Assembly: GCF_016862975.1 (NCBI RefSeq)
Contig: NZ_BONZ01000013.1
Span: 1-64,000 of the forward strand
DNA: 64,000 nt
Direction of reading: 5' to 3'
Origin: Rugosimonospora africana
GTDB taxonomy: Bacteria; Actinomycetota; Actinomycetes; Mycobacteriales; Micromonosporaceae
Shown here: positions 43,936 through 53,683 of the stretch, piece after piece
Layout: each line of letters begins with the position of its first letter
How positions within the stretch are numbered: the first letter of the stretch is position 1
Position numbers and translations under genes: made by a program
The notes under the pieces: generated by a model
The model's database searches: none
What the model was told of the DNA's origin: nothing
Seen by the model: only the letters and a program-made list of their open reading frames with translations

Positions 43936-44289
43936 TCAAGCAGCCCCGAGCCCCGGCCAGATCACCTGTCCGGTCATTGTCAGGGCTGCCGCGTCGGGCA
44001 CCGGACGCTCCGACAACCGGCACAGTTCACGCAGAGCGTCCGCGAAGCCTTCGTCGTCCTCGTGTATCTCGAAGTACTCGCCCCAGGTGACGTCCACCGT
44101 CAACTCGACCCAGCGTTCGCCGTCGGGCGGTAGCTCGATCGCCGAGACCTCGACACGGGAGATCTCGTCCCACGTCAGCGCATAGACGCTGGTGGCGCCC
44201 GGCCGCATCTCCTTGCCGTACATCGAGACCAGCGGCTCGATGACGGACGTTATCGTGATGCCCTCGTCCGTCACCTCGACTCGCCGCAC
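43936..44289 (-). CDS. Conserved hypothetical protein
   Basis: A 117-residue acidic, beta-rich protein. It begins with an EVTDEGITITSVIEPL strand pair and contains YALTWDEISRVEVSAIEL, a pattern reminiscent of PH-like or immunity-type small domains, but I cannot name the family. It has no TM or signal peptide. ATG 44289 has GGATCC-rich sequence upstream without a strong ribosome site. Confidence 0.6.
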   Translation of the reverse strand: MRRVEVTDEGITITSVIEPLVSMYGKEMRPGATSVYALTWDEISRVEVSAIELPPDGERWVELTVDVTWGEYFEIHEDDEGFADALRELCRLSERPVPDAAALTMTGQVIWPGLGAA

Positions 44290-44328
44290 GAACGGATCCT
44301 ACGCGTCGACACCCCCTGGTCCGGACTT

Positions 44329-44376
44329 CACAGGCCGCCACGGGCCTGTGGGGCCCCAAAAGTTCGGGGCCCCACA
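44329..44376 (-). terminator. Overlapping hairpins after the lysozyme gene
   Basis: Stem A pairs 44329-44336 with 44343-44350 (8 bp). Stem B pairs 44347-44357 with 44366-44376 (11 bp, TGTGGGGCCCC). They share TGTG at 44347-44350 and so are mutually exclusive. Stem B lies about 50 bp beyond the minus-strand stop. Confidence 0.75.
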
Positions 44377-44428
44377 GGATGGGGTTCTCAGTGGGAGTTG
44401 GACTTGTTCCCGCTGTGCGGATGTCGAC

Positions 44429-46036
44429 TCAGAATGTGCCGAGGGTCAGCGCAGTCATGGAACTCCAGCCGCTGCCGATTTGGCTCCGACCGCCCAGGGT
44501 GTGAACACCGGCGATACCCGTGTTCGGGTAGAGCCAGAGGAAACCGGCGCTGTCGCGGGCCACGACGTCCGGGTGGCCGTCTCCGTTCATGTCACCCAAC
44601 TGGAGCGCGGTCATGACGTTCCACCCGTTACCGAGTTGGATCTTGGAGCCGAAGGTCGAGGTGCCGGTGCCTGGGTAGAGCCAGAGGTAGCCGCTGGTGT
44701 CGCGGGCGACGAGGTCGACCTTTCCGTCGCCGTTCAGGTCGGCTGGCTTGATGGCGTTCATGACGTTCCAGCCGGTGCCGATCTTGATGGGCGCGCTCAG
44801 CGCCGGGCTGCCGGGGGTGCCGGTGTTGACGTACTCCCAGAGATTGCCGGACGCGTCCCGGGCGACGACGTCGGCCTTCCCGTCGAGGCTGAGGTCGGCG
44901 GTCTCAATGATGTTCATGACGTTCCAGCCGTTGCCGGCCTTAAGTGGTGCCCCGAACGTCGGGATGCCCGTGTCACTGGTGTTCGGGTAATCCCAGAGGT
45001 TGCCGGACCCGTCACGGGCGATCACATCATCGTGGCCGTCCCCGTCGACATCGCCGACGTCGATGGTGTTCATGACGCCCCAGCCGGTGCCGACGGTCGA
45101 CGGCGAGCCGAAGGTGGACATGCCGTGCCCGTGGGTGTTGGGGTACATGGCCAGGGCGTTCTGCGGGGTCCGGGCCAGAACGCTGTCGAAGGCCGGGTTC
45201 AGCGTCTGGTTCGGCCTGGCGAAGGCCGCCAGATCGGCCAGTGACCCGTTGAATACGTCCTTGTCTCCGGGCCAGGGGCTGTCGGCGTACTGCCAGAAGG
45301 TGAACTGGTTCCAACCGGCGGGCAGCGGCGGCGGCTGGGTGGTGTAGCCGCCGATGTCCAGCGGCAGGTTGGCGAAGGAGGCGTCGTTGCCGGTGCACGG
45401 GTTCCACCAGTTGGTGTTGGTGTAGATCATCGGCGGCCGGCCGATGTGTGCCTGGACTTCGTTGACGAAGCCGGTGATCCAGGCGGACATCTGGGTGGTC
45501 GTCAGTCCCCAGCAATCGGAGAGGCCGAGTGCGGAGTAGGGCCACTCGATGTCCAGGAACGGCACCAGAGTCTGACCGTCGGTCGACCACTGCGCGGAGT
45601 TGAGGAAGTAGTCCGCCTGCCCGACCGGGTCGCCGAGGTCGGGTCTGGCGTAGTCGTACGCACCGACGTACAGGCCCTGATCCTTCGCCGCATGGTAGTC
45701 GGAGTCGAAGTACGGGTTGATGTAGTCGTCGCCTTCGGTGGCCTTGACGTAGGCGAATCGTACGCCGGCGTTGTACTGTCCGGCCCAGTCGATGGCCTGG
45801 CCACCCGGGTGGTCATTGCTTGATACGTCGATTCCGGCCACCGGGTATCCGGTTGGTGTGGCTGTCGGGCTGGCCAGCCGCGAGGTGGCTCTGTCTGGTC
45901 GTGCGCCCGCGTGAGCCCAGCCGCCTCCGTCGACGACCGTGGCCTTGGCCAGCGCCGGTGAGGGTGCCGCCGCGACTGCCGTGCCGGCCGCTAGCAGTAC
46001 GGCCGAGGCGAGCGCGGTCAGGTACCGGGATGTCAT
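44429..46036 (-). CDS. Secreted GH25 lysozyme with FG-GAP/VCBS repeats
   Basis: A 535-residue secreted muramidase. A signal peptide (residues 1-30, ending SPALA) precedes a GH25 domain with the catalytic-type Asp in GIDVSSND (D70) and FLDIEWP (D162, E164), which cleaves peptidoglycan. From about residue 300 there are four or five FG-GAP/VCBS repeats with calcium-loop motifs (DVDGDGHDD, DLNGDGKVD, DMNGDGHPD), each about 46 residues and likely to form a propeller that binds the wall. ATG 46036 is preceded by GGAAGG at a long spacing. A separate repeat-only secreted protein is at 56392-57576. Confidence 0.88.
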   Translation of the reverse strand: MTSRYLTALASAVLLAAGTAVAAAPSPALAKATVVDGGGWAHAGARPDRATSRLASPTATPTGYPVAGIDVSSNDHPGGQAIDWAGQYNAGVRFAYVKATEGDDYINPYFDSDYHAAKDQGLYVGAYDYARPDLGDPVGQADYFLNSAQWSTDGQTLVPFLDIEWPYSALGLSDCWGLTTTQMSAWITGFVNEVQAHIGRPPMIYTNTNWWNPCTGNDASFANLPLDIGGYTTQPPPLPAGWNQFTFWQYADSPWPGDKDVFNGSLADLAAFARPNQTLNPAFDSVLARTPQNALAMYPNTHGHGMSTFGSPSTVGTGWGVMNTIDVGDVDGDGHDDVIARDGSGNLWDYPNTSDTGIPTFGAPLKAGNGWNVMNIIETADLSLDGKADVVARDASGNLWEYVNTGTPGSPALSAPIKIGTGWNVMNAIKPADLNGDGKVDLVARDTSGYLWLYPGTGTSTFGSKIQLGNGWNVMTALQLGDMNGDGHPDVVARDSAGFLWLYPNTGIAGVHTLGGRSQIGSGWSSMTALTLGTF

Positions 46037-46349
46037 GGGAATCCATAATCCTTCCGCCGAACGATGCATCAAGGATCTTCACGGACGGCTTCCCGGCGCA
46101 CAAGACCGGAGCGGTGTGCGAGGTGTGGACTGACCTTCCGCGTTCGGACGTTTCCCGCCGGTGACCGCGACAACTGATTGCACCAAATCTTGTCAACCAC
46201 GCGGCCGTCCCGGCGCTCGCATTCCGCGCACAGTGGCCGGCTTCGCGACCATTTTTCGTCATCGGTAGGTGAGAGTGCGGAATCGGTGTGATTCACAGTG
46301 GTACGTGGCAGTTTTGGGGTCGACCTCGGTTCACGGATCCGGGATGAGA
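46037..46349. other. Intergenic region upstream of the lysozyme gene
   Basis: No intact gene. It contains the lysozyme promoter region and the degraded end of a TPR-type gene, whose surviving part is at 46350-46600. Frames crossing here are Arg-rich and end in stops. Confidence 0.5.
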
Positions 46350-46600
46350 ACTCAGCTGCTTCTGGCCCCAGCCTTTCGCGCAGTTTCGCGCGGATCTGGT
46401 CGGCGTTGGGATGGCCGTGATGGTCGAGGATGTCCATGGCGTACTGCCAGACGCGGCGTAGCAGGTGATGGCCTGGGCGTGATCCCCGACGGATAGCACA
46501 GCACCACGCCCGCGTACGCGGTATGCAGATAGTCGTCCAGGACCTGGCGCAGCGCCCCCCGCACTTCGCATCCTCCTGCCCACTTGGTCGCCCGTACCAA
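46350..46600 (-). pseudogene. Degraded AfsR/SARP-type TPR regulator fragment
   Basis: Read on the minus strand, three frames in succession give coherent pieces of one protein: LDDYLHTAYAGVVL (around 46540), GDHAQAITCYA (around 46475) and VWQYAMDILDHHGHPNADQI with RAKL (around 46420). These match the TPR tail of AfsR-like NB-ARC regulators, where GDxxxAxxxWxxALxIldxLgHPdAdxvRakL is typical. The frame changes mean it is broken by at least two frameshifts. The N-terminal HTH and NB-ARC parts are absent. Confidence 0.6.
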
Positions 46601-46619
46601 CGCGGAGCTGCTCGCCGCA

Positions 46620-47837
46620 TCACGCCGCGCGGAGCGCCTCGGTCGGTGGCAGCCGGGCTGCTCGGGCGCTGGGGTACAGGCTGGCGATGACTCCGGACAG
46701 GATGCTGGCGGTGATGCCCGTCACGACGACCTCGGCGGGAACCCGGACTTCCCAGTCCTGGATGGTCGCGTAGACGATGGTGGTGAGCACACCGATGACC
46801 GCACCGGCGACGCCGCCGATCGTGGAGAGCAGGACGCCCTCGACAAGGAACTGCCAGCGGATGTGGGCGCGGGTCGCGCCTAGCGCGCGGCGCAGCCCGA
46901 CCTCACCGCGGCGTTCGAGAACGCCGATCACCATAACGTTGGCAATGCCGATGCTGCCCACGAGCAGGGCTACCGCGCCGAGCCCGAGGAATAGCCCGGT
47001 GTAGGCGTTCTGCGCCGCGGCGCGCGCGGCCAGCGCGTCCGAGGGCCGGGTGACGTTGACCTCATCGGGGTGGTCGGGATTGGTCATGAGCGCCAACTGC
47101 GTACGGACGGACTCCACCGTCTCATCAGTGGAACGCTCGTAGATCGTCGTGGGGTGGCCGTCGAAGTTGAGCAGCGCCTGGGCGACTGGAAAGCCGACAA
47201 GTACCCCGGAGTTGATGGTGGGGTCGAGCACGCTGGGGCCGAGTATCCCGATGACGGTGAACCACTGGCCAGCCACGTAGATCTGCGGCGAATTCTCGAC
47301 CTTCTCGACACCGAGCCGTCTGGCCGCGGTAGCGCCGAGCACCGCCACCGGAAAGTTGGCGGTGGCGTCGCTGAGCCACTCGCCGGAGAGAACTGGCATG
47401 TCGAGAGTGCGTGGCAGGGTCGGGCTGGTCGCGAGAATGGTCAGGCCGCTGGTCTGGCCCGCGGGCACCCGCTGGTTGCGGTACGCCGCGCCGTCGACGA
47501 TGCCGGTCGAGGCGACGTTCTCTACGCCGTGGATGCGGCCGATCATCGCGGGCGCGGTGGTGGGCAGCGCGCTGGCATCGCCGCTCATTGAGGTGCCAGC
47601 CGTGACGGTGAGCAGATTGGTACCCAGCGCGTCGATCTGAGCGAGCAGTCTGGCCTGGCTGGAAGCGGATATTCCCAGAACGGCGACGACGCAGGCGATT
47701 CCGATGGCGATACCCAGGCCGGAGAGCACCGTGCGCGTCGGGCGACCGCGCATGCCGAGCGTTCCGAGGGACATGACGTCGCCGAGCCGGAGCCGAGAGC
47801 GCGCCAGCCGGGGGGCGGTGGGTTGCGCGAAGGTCAT
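46620..47837 (-). CDS. MacB/FtsX-type ABC transporter permease
   Basis: A 405-residue permease with the MacB layout: a TM1 region [20 protein letters not shown] (residues about 35-55), a large outer domain (about 60-270) and three C-terminal TM helices ([40 protein letters not shown] and [16 protein letters not shown]). The conserved [19 protein letters not shown] loop contacts the ATPase. It exports hydrophobic compounds or peptides, or acts by mechanotransmission. Its ATG overlaps the ATPase stop (ATGA). Confidence 0.9.
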   Translation of the reverse strand: MTFAQPTAPRLARSRLRLGDVMSLGTLGMRGRPTRTVLSGLGIAIGIACVVAVLGISASSQARLLAQIDALGTNLLTVTAGTSMSGDASALPTTAPAMIGRIHGVENVASTGIVDGAAYRNQRVPAGQTSGLTILATSPTLPRTLDMPVLSGEWLSDATANFPVAVLGATAARRLGVEKVENSPQIYVAGQWFTVIGILGPSVLDPTINSGVLVGFPVAQALLNFDGHPTTIYERSTDETVESVRTQLALMTNPDHPDEVNVTRPSDALAARAAAQNAYTGLFLGLGAVALLVGSIGIANVMVIGVLERRGEVGLRRALGATRAHIRWQFLVEGVLLSTIGGVAGAVIGVLTTIVYATIQDWEVRVPAEVVVTGITASILSGVIASLYPSARAARLPPTEALRAA

Positions 47838-48586
47838 TGCTGGGTTCCTCGATGAGTGGGAGTCTTCTCTGCGACTGCGCGCGGCGTGTGCTCATCGGAG
47901 ACGATGGCGCCATCCCGGAGGTGGACACGACGGGGCAGGCCCGCGGCGATCTCGGCGTCGTGCGTGATGACGACGATGGTGGTGCCGTCGGCGTTCAGCT
48001 CCTGCAGCAGTTCCAGAACGGCGCGGCCGGCCGCGGAGTCCAGGTTTCCGGTCGGCTCGTCGGCGAGTACGACCGCCGGTGCGCCGACCAACGCGCGAGC
48101 GATCGCGACGCGCTGCCGCTCGCCGCCGGAGAGTTGGTCCGGGCGGTGGCGCAGCCGGTGACCGAGCCCGACCCGTTCGAGCGCGAGTGCGGCACGCCCG
48201 CGCCGGTCGCCGCGTGGAGCACCGCAGTACAGCAGGCCGGTCGCGACGTTGTCCACGGCGGACAGCGTGGGGCTGAGGAAGAACTGCTGAAAGACGAAGC
48301 CGATCCGGTACGCCCGCAGCGCGGCAAGCTGGGTGTCGCGCATGCGTCCGGTGTCGTACCCGTCGATGCGTACCGATCCGCTTGTCGCCTTGCCGAGCGT
48401 TCCGGCGATCTGCAGCAGGGTTGTCTTGCCCGACCCGGACGGCCCGACAACGGCAAGGAACTCCCCGGCACGTACCGTCAGGTCGAGGCGGTGGAGGACT
48501 TCGAGTCCACCGTAGCTTTTGGTCACCCCTCGCAGTTCGATGACCGGCGCTCGACCGCTCCCGAGGTGTGATACCGCCGCGGTCAC
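47834..48586 (-). CDS. ABC transporter ATP-binding protein, MacB/LolD type
   Basis: A 250-residue ATPase. Walker A GPSGSGKT is at 48-55, the Q-loop is in [12 protein letters not shown], the signature is [15 protein letters not shown], Walker B is [13 protein letters not shown] and the switch is VITHDAEIA. The GTG start overlaps the adaptor stop as GTGA, and the stop overlaps the permease start. The C-terminal tail ([15 protein letters not shown]) is extra. It pairs with the downstream permease. Confidence 0.93.
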   Translation of the reverse strand: MTAAVSHLGSGRAPVIELRGVTKSYGGLEVLHRLDLTVRAGEFLAVVGPSGSGKTTLLQIAGTLGKATSGSVRIDGYDTGRMRDTQLAALRAYRIGFVFQQFFLSPTLSAVDNVATGLLYCGAPRGDRRGRAALALERVGLGHRLRHRPDQLSGGERQRVAIARALVGAPAVVLADEPTGNLDSAAGRAVLELLQELNADGTTIVVITHDAEIAAGLPRRVHLRDGAIVSDEHTPRAVAEKTPTHRGTQQ

Positions 48587-49698
48587 AGGTCGGGCACCTC
48601 CACCCGGGCGCCGGCGGTTATCCCGTCGCCGCTGATCTCGACGGAGCCGGAGGCGAACAGCCCGGTGGTGACTTTGACGGTACGGCGTTGCGTACCGTCG
48701 ACGATGACGACGGCGAAGCCGCCGTCGGCAACGGTCAGGGCCGAGACCGGCACGATGAGGACGCCGCTGCGCTTCTCGCCGTTGAGCGTGACGGAGATGG
48801 GCGCCTGGTCGACACCGCCGAGGTTGGCGTGGCTGTCGATGGCGATCTCGACTGAGACCGACTGCGGGCAACTGTTGCCCTGGCAGGCGTTGGGCCGCCC
48901 GCCGGTCTGCTCCGCGGTGCCGTCGGAGTTGCCGCCCTGCGTCGCGCTGGCTGTGCCTATCGTGGCGACGCTGCCGGAGACGGTCTTCCCGCTGGGCAGC
49001 AGTACTTGGACCGTCTGACCCTTGTGCACATAGGCGAGGTCGGCCAGCGGCACGTCCACGTACGCGTCATGCCCGGTTCCGGTGCCCGTGGCGATCGTCG
49101 AGGCCGGTGCCGCCGGCCCGCCCGTGGTCGCGGAGACAGTTGCCACCCGCACCGCGCCGGGGGCGACCACGGCGTCGCCGGCCCTGACCAGACCGGTGTC
49201 GTTCTCATCCAGCGCCCGCTGCCACCGCCGGACCGCCTGCGCCGTCGCGTCCGTGTAGCTGTCGTCGACGGTAAGGCCGCTCGGGTTCGCGTAGCCGAGG
49301 GCCACCAAGTTCTCCTCGAGTTCCCGGACGTCCTGGCCCTCGGTGCCGATCGTCAGCGTGCGGTAGAACGGCACCGTCCCGTACAGCAGGGGAATCGGGT
49401 CCTGGTCGACCGAGTAGACCGTCTGGCCCCGCGTGATGACCGCGCCCGGCACGGGTACCGCGGTGATGGTGCCCCGGCGCTGATTGACCAGGGTGTAGCT
49501 GCCCGAAAATCCCAGCCGCCCCGGCACCTGGACCGTGGCAGCGAGGTCGCCCTTGGTCACCTCTGCCGTGGCCAGCGCTACCGGCGTCTGCGCCTGGGCC
49601 ACCTGCGTGCGGGGCCGGTGCGGGTACCACCAGGCGGCCGCGGCACCCGCGCAGACCGCCACCACGACCGCCACGGCTGTCAGCCCACGTCGCCTCAC
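48583..49698 (-). CDS. HlyD/MacA-type adaptor with peptidoglycan-binding domain
   Basis: A 371-residue membrane-fusion-type adaptor. One N-terminal TM helix (residues about 7-25) is followed by a split lipoyl/barrel region ([15 protein letters not shown], then [20 protein letters not shown]) interrupted by a peptidoglycan-binding-1 domain ([20 protein letters not shown], then [16 protein letters not shown]), and a C-terminal beta domain. Gram-positive MacA-like proteins with such an insert connect a MacB permease to the wall. The start is GTG 49698, overlapping the lipoprotein stop; the longer extension is within that gene. Confidence 0.87.
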   Translation of the reverse strand: MRRRGLTAVAVVVAVCAGAAAAWWYPHRPRTQVAQAQTPVALATAEVTKGDLAATVQVPGRLGFSGSYTLVNQRRGTITAVPVPGAVITRGQTVYSVDQDPIPLLYGTVPFYRTLTIGTEGQDVRELEENLVALGYANPSGLTVDDSYTDATAQAVRRWQRALDENDTGLVRAGDAVVAPGAVRVATVSATTGGPAAPASTIATGTGTGHDAYVDVPLADLAYVHKGQTVQVLLPSGKTVSGSVATIGTASATQGGNSDGTAEQTGGRPNACQGNSCPQSVSVEIAIDSHANLGGVDQAPISVTLNGEKRSGVLIVPVSALTVADGGFAVVIVDGTQRRTVKVTTGLFASGSVEISGDGITAGARVEVPDL

Positions 49699-50213
49699 TT
49701 CTGAGCTCCGGGAAGCTGTACCCCCGACGGCAGCTTGCTGGCACACGCGGTGCTCGCCCGCTTCCAAGCCGGAGAACTCATCAACTCCTTGCTCAGCGAC
49801 CAGTTGCCCGACGGGTCTGGGTCGGCCACGTTCACGCCGTTCTGTCGCAGGCACTGCGCGTAGGCAAGCAGATCCTGGGAGCTCTGCGTCTTCTCGTTGG
49901 GCTTGCCCGCCGCGACCCAGGCTTCATTGAACGGTTTGCGGCAGATGGTACGGGCAGCCTCGTAAGCAGCATTGCCGCGCGCTGCCGGATCCTCGTGGAA
50001 GTTCGGTACGCCGTCAGCGTCGAACGTTGGATCCGGCACGTCGAAGCCCTTGCCGCGCATACACTTGGCGACTTGCAGGGCGGCCGCGCTCAGGTCCGAC
50101 GCGGCGCCCGGGCTCGCCTTCGCGGTCGCGCTGCCGTGCGACGAGCAACCGCTGGTCGCGGTCAACACAAGTAGGCCCGACAGCATCGTCGACAGCACCA
50201 CTGCACGTTTCAT
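49695..50213 (-). CDS. Putative lipoprotein in the MacAB-type operon
   Basis: A 172-residue lipoprotein with a lipobox (LTATSGC, lipidated Cys near residue 22) after a hydrophobic signal. The mature part contains two related Cys-containing blocks (LQVAKCMRGKGFDVPDPTFD and LLAYAQCLRQNGVNVADPDP), an internal repeat of about 60 residues that includes conserved CMR/CLR and DP motifs. It is the first gene of the lipoprotein-adaptor-ATPase-permease operon, with GTGA overlaps. It may capture a substrate or sense it; unproven. Confidence 0.8.
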   Translation of the reverse strand: MKRAVVLSTMLSGLLVLTATSGCSSHGSATAKASPGAASDLSAAALQVAKCMRGKGFDVPDPTFDADGVPNFHEDPAARGNAAYEAARTICRKPFNEAWVAAGKPNEKTQSSQDLLAYAQCLRQNGVNVADPDPSGNWSLSKELMSSPAWKRASTACASKLPSGVQLPGAQK

Positions 50214-50337
50214 AGTCGGTCGATCCCTTTCGGCTGGCTGGGTGCGTTCGGACAGCCAGGTTCCCCGGCCGACCGTCAACAGGGCGTGCGCAAATTCCTT
50301 GATCCCGTCTTTATGCCCGCTGGTGTTTACTGACCAG

Positions 50338-50997
50338 ATGCGCGTACTCGTGGTGGATGACGACCAGGTACTGGCCGAGACCGTGGCCCGCGGCCTGCGA
50401 CGTCATGCCCTGTCCGTGGATGTCGCGTTCGACGGTGGCCAGGCGCTGGAGCGGGTGGCCGTCACCCGGTACGACCTCGTCGTGCTGGATCGCGACTTGC
50501 CTGAGACCCACGGTGATGACGTGTGCCGGCGGATCGTGGAGACCGGCTCGGGAAGCAGCCGCATCTTGATGCTCACCGGGGCGACCACGGTGCGCGACCG
50601 AGTCTCCGGGCTCAATCTCGGCGCCGATGACTACCTCAACAAGCCCTTCGCGTTCGACGAACTCGTCGCGCGCGTACAGGCGCTGCTGCGACGCGCCACC
50701 CCGGCCCGGCCGCCAGTGCTCGAACGGGCCGGGATCCGCCTCGACCCCTCGCAGAGGGTCGTCACCCGGGGCGGCCAGTTCGTCCGCTTGGCACCCAAGG
50801 AGTTCGCCGTCCTGCGCGTCCTGCTCGCCGCGGACGGGGCCGTGATCAGCGCCGAAGAACTACTCGAGCGCGCCTGGGACGAGAATGCCGACCCCTTTTC
50901 CAACACAATGCGCACCACCATCAGCACACTGCGCAAGAAGCTCGGTCAACCGGAAGCGATCCTCACCACCGTGGGCGCGGGATACAGCATCCCGTGA
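50338..50997 (+). CDS. OmpR/PhoB-type response regulator
   Basis: A 219-residue regulator with a receiver domain (acidic pocket DDD at 7-9, phosphorylated D51 in VLDRDLPE, Thr in MLTGAT, Lys in NKPF) and a winged-HTH output domain (residues about 125-219, APKEFAVLRVLLA, then MRTTISTLRKKLG). It is divergent from the MacAB-type export operon, which is the likely target. The stop overlaps the kinase start as GTGA. Confidence 0.92.
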   Translation: MRVLVVDDDQVLAETVARGLRRHALSVDVAFDGGQALERVAVTRYDLVVLDRDLPETHGDDVCRRIVETGSGSSRILMLTGATTVRDRVSGLNLGADDYLNKPFAFDELVARVQALLRRATPARPPVLERAGIRLDPSQRVVTRGGQFVRLAPKEFAVLRVLLAADGAVISAEELLERAWDENADPFSNTMRTTISTLRKKLGQPEAILTTVGAGYSIP

Positions 50998-52178
50998 AGA
51001 ACCTCCGTCTGACCGCACAGACTCGACTCGCCGTGATCCATGCCGGACTGTTCCTCGCCGCGGGTGTCGCCCTGGCAGTCGTCATCATCACGTTTACCTT
51101 CTGGCCGGACACAGCCACCCACCCCCCGACCGTGCTGATCGACAAGATCAGCGGCAGGGTCCGCCTCTCCGGGAACTTCCAGAGCGTGCTGGCAGTCAAG
51201 CAGCAGGCACGCCACGAACTCGAGATCCGGCTCATCACCGTGTCCGTCATCGGCATCGTCGTGATGACCGCCGTCGCGGGGTTCATGGGCTGGGTCATGG
51301 CGGGCCGGACACTGCGACCCGTGCACGCTGTCTCCGGCGCCGCGAGGCGCCTCTCGCAGACCAACCTGCACGAACGGATTCCTGTCGCGGGTCGGGACGA
51401 CGAGATGCGCGAGCTCGCCGAGACCTTCAACCAGATGCTCGCCCGCCTGGAGAAATCCTTCGAGGCCCAGCGCGCTTTCGTGGCGAACGCGTCACACGAG
51501 CTGCGCGGGCCGATGACCACTCAGCGTGCGCTCACCGAGGTCGCCGCCGCGGACTCACCGGACAACGCCGAGCTCAGGGATCTCGCCGAAGCGATGCTCC
51601 GCCAGCTCGATCGCCAAGACCGACTCGTCAACGGCCTGCTCGCACTGGCCACGAGCGACGGCGGCGTCACCGAGACCGCACCGGTCAGACTCGACCGTAT
51701 GGCCACCGAGTGCCTCGACGGACTCGCCGGGGAGATCGATCAGCGGCGGCTCACCGTGCGGCTCGCGCTCGAACCCTCGACGGTGGACGGCGACCGCGCG
51801 CTGATCGAACTGCTGTTGAGCAACCTGATCCGCAACGCCGTCCTGCACAACGTGCCCGGCGGCGAGCTGCGGGTGAAGACTCGGGGCGGCCACGTTGTCA
51901 TTGACAACACCGGCGCCCTCGTCGACGCACACCGGCTCGCCGAACTCGCTGAGCCGTTCAGGCGAGGACAGCGGGACCGCACGTCACAGACAGCCGGCAG
52001 CGGACTCGGATTGGCGATCGCCCGAGCCGCCGCTCACGCGCACGCCGCTCCGCTGCGTCTCGCGCCGCGGCCCCGCGGAGGGATCATCGCCGAGGTCGAT
52101 TTCCCTCAACGAAAACCACTCGCGGACAGTCGAGGGACTGCAGGGGCTACTCGGGAACGATGGAGAACCCGAGGATGA
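50994..52178 (+). CDS. Sensor histidine kinase
   Basis: A 394-residue kinase with two TM helices (about 12-36 and 79-102) around a short outer loop of about 45 residues, HAMP (about 102-155), HisKA with the phosphorylated H168 in FVANASHELRGPMT, and HATPase (N-box NLIRNAVLHN, G2 GSGLGLAIARAAAHAH). A small sensor loop suggests sensing within the membrane, as in kinases paired with drug or peptide exporters. It is co-translated with the regulator. The 3' end overlaps the convergent SIMPL gene by 32 bp. Confidence 0.92.
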   Translation: MKNLRLTAQTRLAVIHAGLFLAAGVALAVVIITFTFWPDTATHPPTVLIDKISGRVRLSGNFQSVLAVKQQARHELEIRLITVSVIGIVVMTAVAGFMGWVMAGRTLRPVHAVSGAARRLSQTNLHERIPVAGRDDEMRELAETFNQMLARLEKSFEAQRAFVANASHELRGPMTTQRALTEVAAADSPDNAELRDLAEAMLRQLDRQDRLVNGLLALATSDGGVTETAPVRLDRMATECLDGLAGEIDQRRLTVRLALEPSTVDGDRALIELLLSNLIRNAVLHNVPGGELRVKTRGGHVVIDNTGALVDAHRLAELAEPFRRGQRDRTSQTAGSGLGLAIARAAAHAHAAPLRLAPRPRGGIIAEVDFPQRKPLADSRGTAGATRERWRTRG

Positions 52179-52788
52179 CCGCGGCGGAGACCACCACGTG
52201 CCCGGGGGCCAGGTCCTCCGCCGACGCCGCTCCGCCCGAACCGTGGCCGCGGTAGCGCTCGTGGCCGACCTGCTCGGGGTCGACGTCGTCGATGTGTAGA
52301 ACACTGCCGAGCCGGACGCCGGCCGCGTCGGCATAGAGTTCCGCCTTCCGCCGCGCCGCCACCACGGCCTGACGCCGAGCCTCGGCCCTCATCTCAGCCT
52401 TGCCCAGGACGTCGAAGTCCACTCCTTCGATCTCATTCGCGCCGGCGGCGACCAGGTCGACGAGCAGCTCCTGCACGTCGTCGAGGTTGCCGGATTCGAC
52501 GGCGAACGAGGCTTGGCACTGGTATCCCAGGAACTTTCGGTCGGGCCCGTAGTTACTCCACGCGCTTTTCAGATCCAGCCGCGACCGTTCGACGGCAGCG
52601 TCGGGGACAGCGTGCCTGCGCAGCGCCTGCCGTACCGCGTGCACCGCGTCGCTGGCCACGGCGAACGCCTTTGACGGAGTCTGCTCCACCCGCTGTACCC
52701 GGAACCTGGCCCGGACCAGGTCCGGCATCGCCTTCACACTGGCCGCGCCGTAGGCGGTCACACCCCAGGGATTCTCTACCAGCTGCAT
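52147..52788 (-). CDS. SIMPL (DUF541) domain protein
   Basis: A 213-residue SIMPL protein: WGVTAYGAASVKAMPDLVRA at the N-terminus, then the family RVEQTPSKAFAVASDAVHAV region, YQCQASFAVESGNLDDVQEL and a C-terminal RAEARRQAVVAARRKAELYA. Related proteins respond to stress, and some bind membranes; the precise role is unknown. It has no signal peptide here, unlike many family members. ATG 52788 is the only good start. Confidence 0.83.
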   Translation of the reverse strand: MQLVENPWGVTAYGAASVKAMPDLVRARFRVQRVEQTPSKAFAVASDAVHAVRQALRRHAVPDAAVERSRLDLKSAWSNYGPDRKFLGYQCQASFAVESGNLDDVQELLVDLVAAGANEIEGVDFDVLGKAEMRAEARRQAVVAARRKAELYADAAGVRLGSVLHIDDVDPEQVGHERYRGHGSGGAASAEDLAPGHVVVSAAVILGFSIVPE

Positions 52789-53017
52789 AGCGACGATCTT
52801 ATGAAGCTCGCGCCACGAGCCGCTGCCCGGTTATGTGCCGATCGAACAGTCGCAGCTGAGCCGCACGGGTGTCCGCGCCACCGATCGCCAGGTGTACTCA
52901 CGAGGTCAAGCAGCGGGCGATCCCGGTCCGGGACGGTTGTGCCGGTGTCGCCGGTCAGCGGTGTAATAACCTTCCCTGCGTCGATGTATGGACGCTGCCG
53001 GAAAGCCAGGAGGTTCA

Positions 53018-53683
53018 GTGAGGTCACCCGACGGCGCGGATCCGACTGACCGCCTCGGCAAACGCTCCCGGCGCACCTGGCTAGGAGCACTGATCGTCGT
53101 CGTGGCCCTCGGGCTGTCAGTCGGCCTAGTGAAGATTGCCGCAGATGCCGGTTCCGCGGCCGCGAACTATCCCGCCGTTCGCAAGCCGCCTATGGGCCCC
53201 GAAGGGCCGAGCCCGACAGCCACTTGGCTGAGCAATCCCGTTCTGCCCGGCGTGAGCCTGGCCAGCGTCCAGCGTGACCTGCCGGCAGCGTGGCACGTCA
53301 CGCTGTATCACCTCGGTAGTTCGGCAGTCGGCAACTTCACCGATCCGGTCACCGGTAGCTCTGGGCAAGCCGCGCTCAGTCTCTCGGACACGACAGGCAA
53401 GGACTCAAGCCACGTCATCGGGATCGTATGCACCTTCAACAAGGTTGGGGTGCCGATCCGCTCCACGGTCCTCCCCGAGGTTACGTCGTGCGTCGACACC
53501 GTGCTACCGAAGACCCAGCAGCAAACGCTGGCGACATGGCTAACCGCGACCGTGCACACACTGGGCACCCCAATGGATAACCCGCAGTACGAAGAGAGCA
53601 CCGACAAGTCGCCGTACCACGCGAGGGCCGTACTGACCGCCGGCGGCGACCTCACGGTCGTTATCACCGCAACCAGCCACTGA
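53018..53683 (+). CDS. Membrane-anchored outer protein of unknown function
   Basis: A 221-residue protein with an N-terminal TM helix (residues about 22-42) after RLGKRSRRTWLG, then an outer domain with two Cys (GIVCTF and TSCVDT). The rest is Thr/Ser-rich beta sequence with no family I recognise. GTG 53018 has a strong AGGAGG at 53008-53013 four bases upstream, favouring it over the 52988 start. Confidence 0.72.
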   Translation: MRSPDGADPTDRLGKRSRRTWLGALIVVVALGLSVGLVKIAADAGSAAANYPAVRKPPMGPEGPSPTATWLSNPVLPGVSLASVQRDLPAAWHVTLYHLGSSAVGNFTDPVTGSSGQAALSLSDTTGKDSSHVIGIVCTFNKVGVPIRSTVLPEVTSCVDTVLPKTQQQTLATWLTATVHTLGTPMDNPQYEESTDKSPYHARAVLTAGGDLTVVITATSH

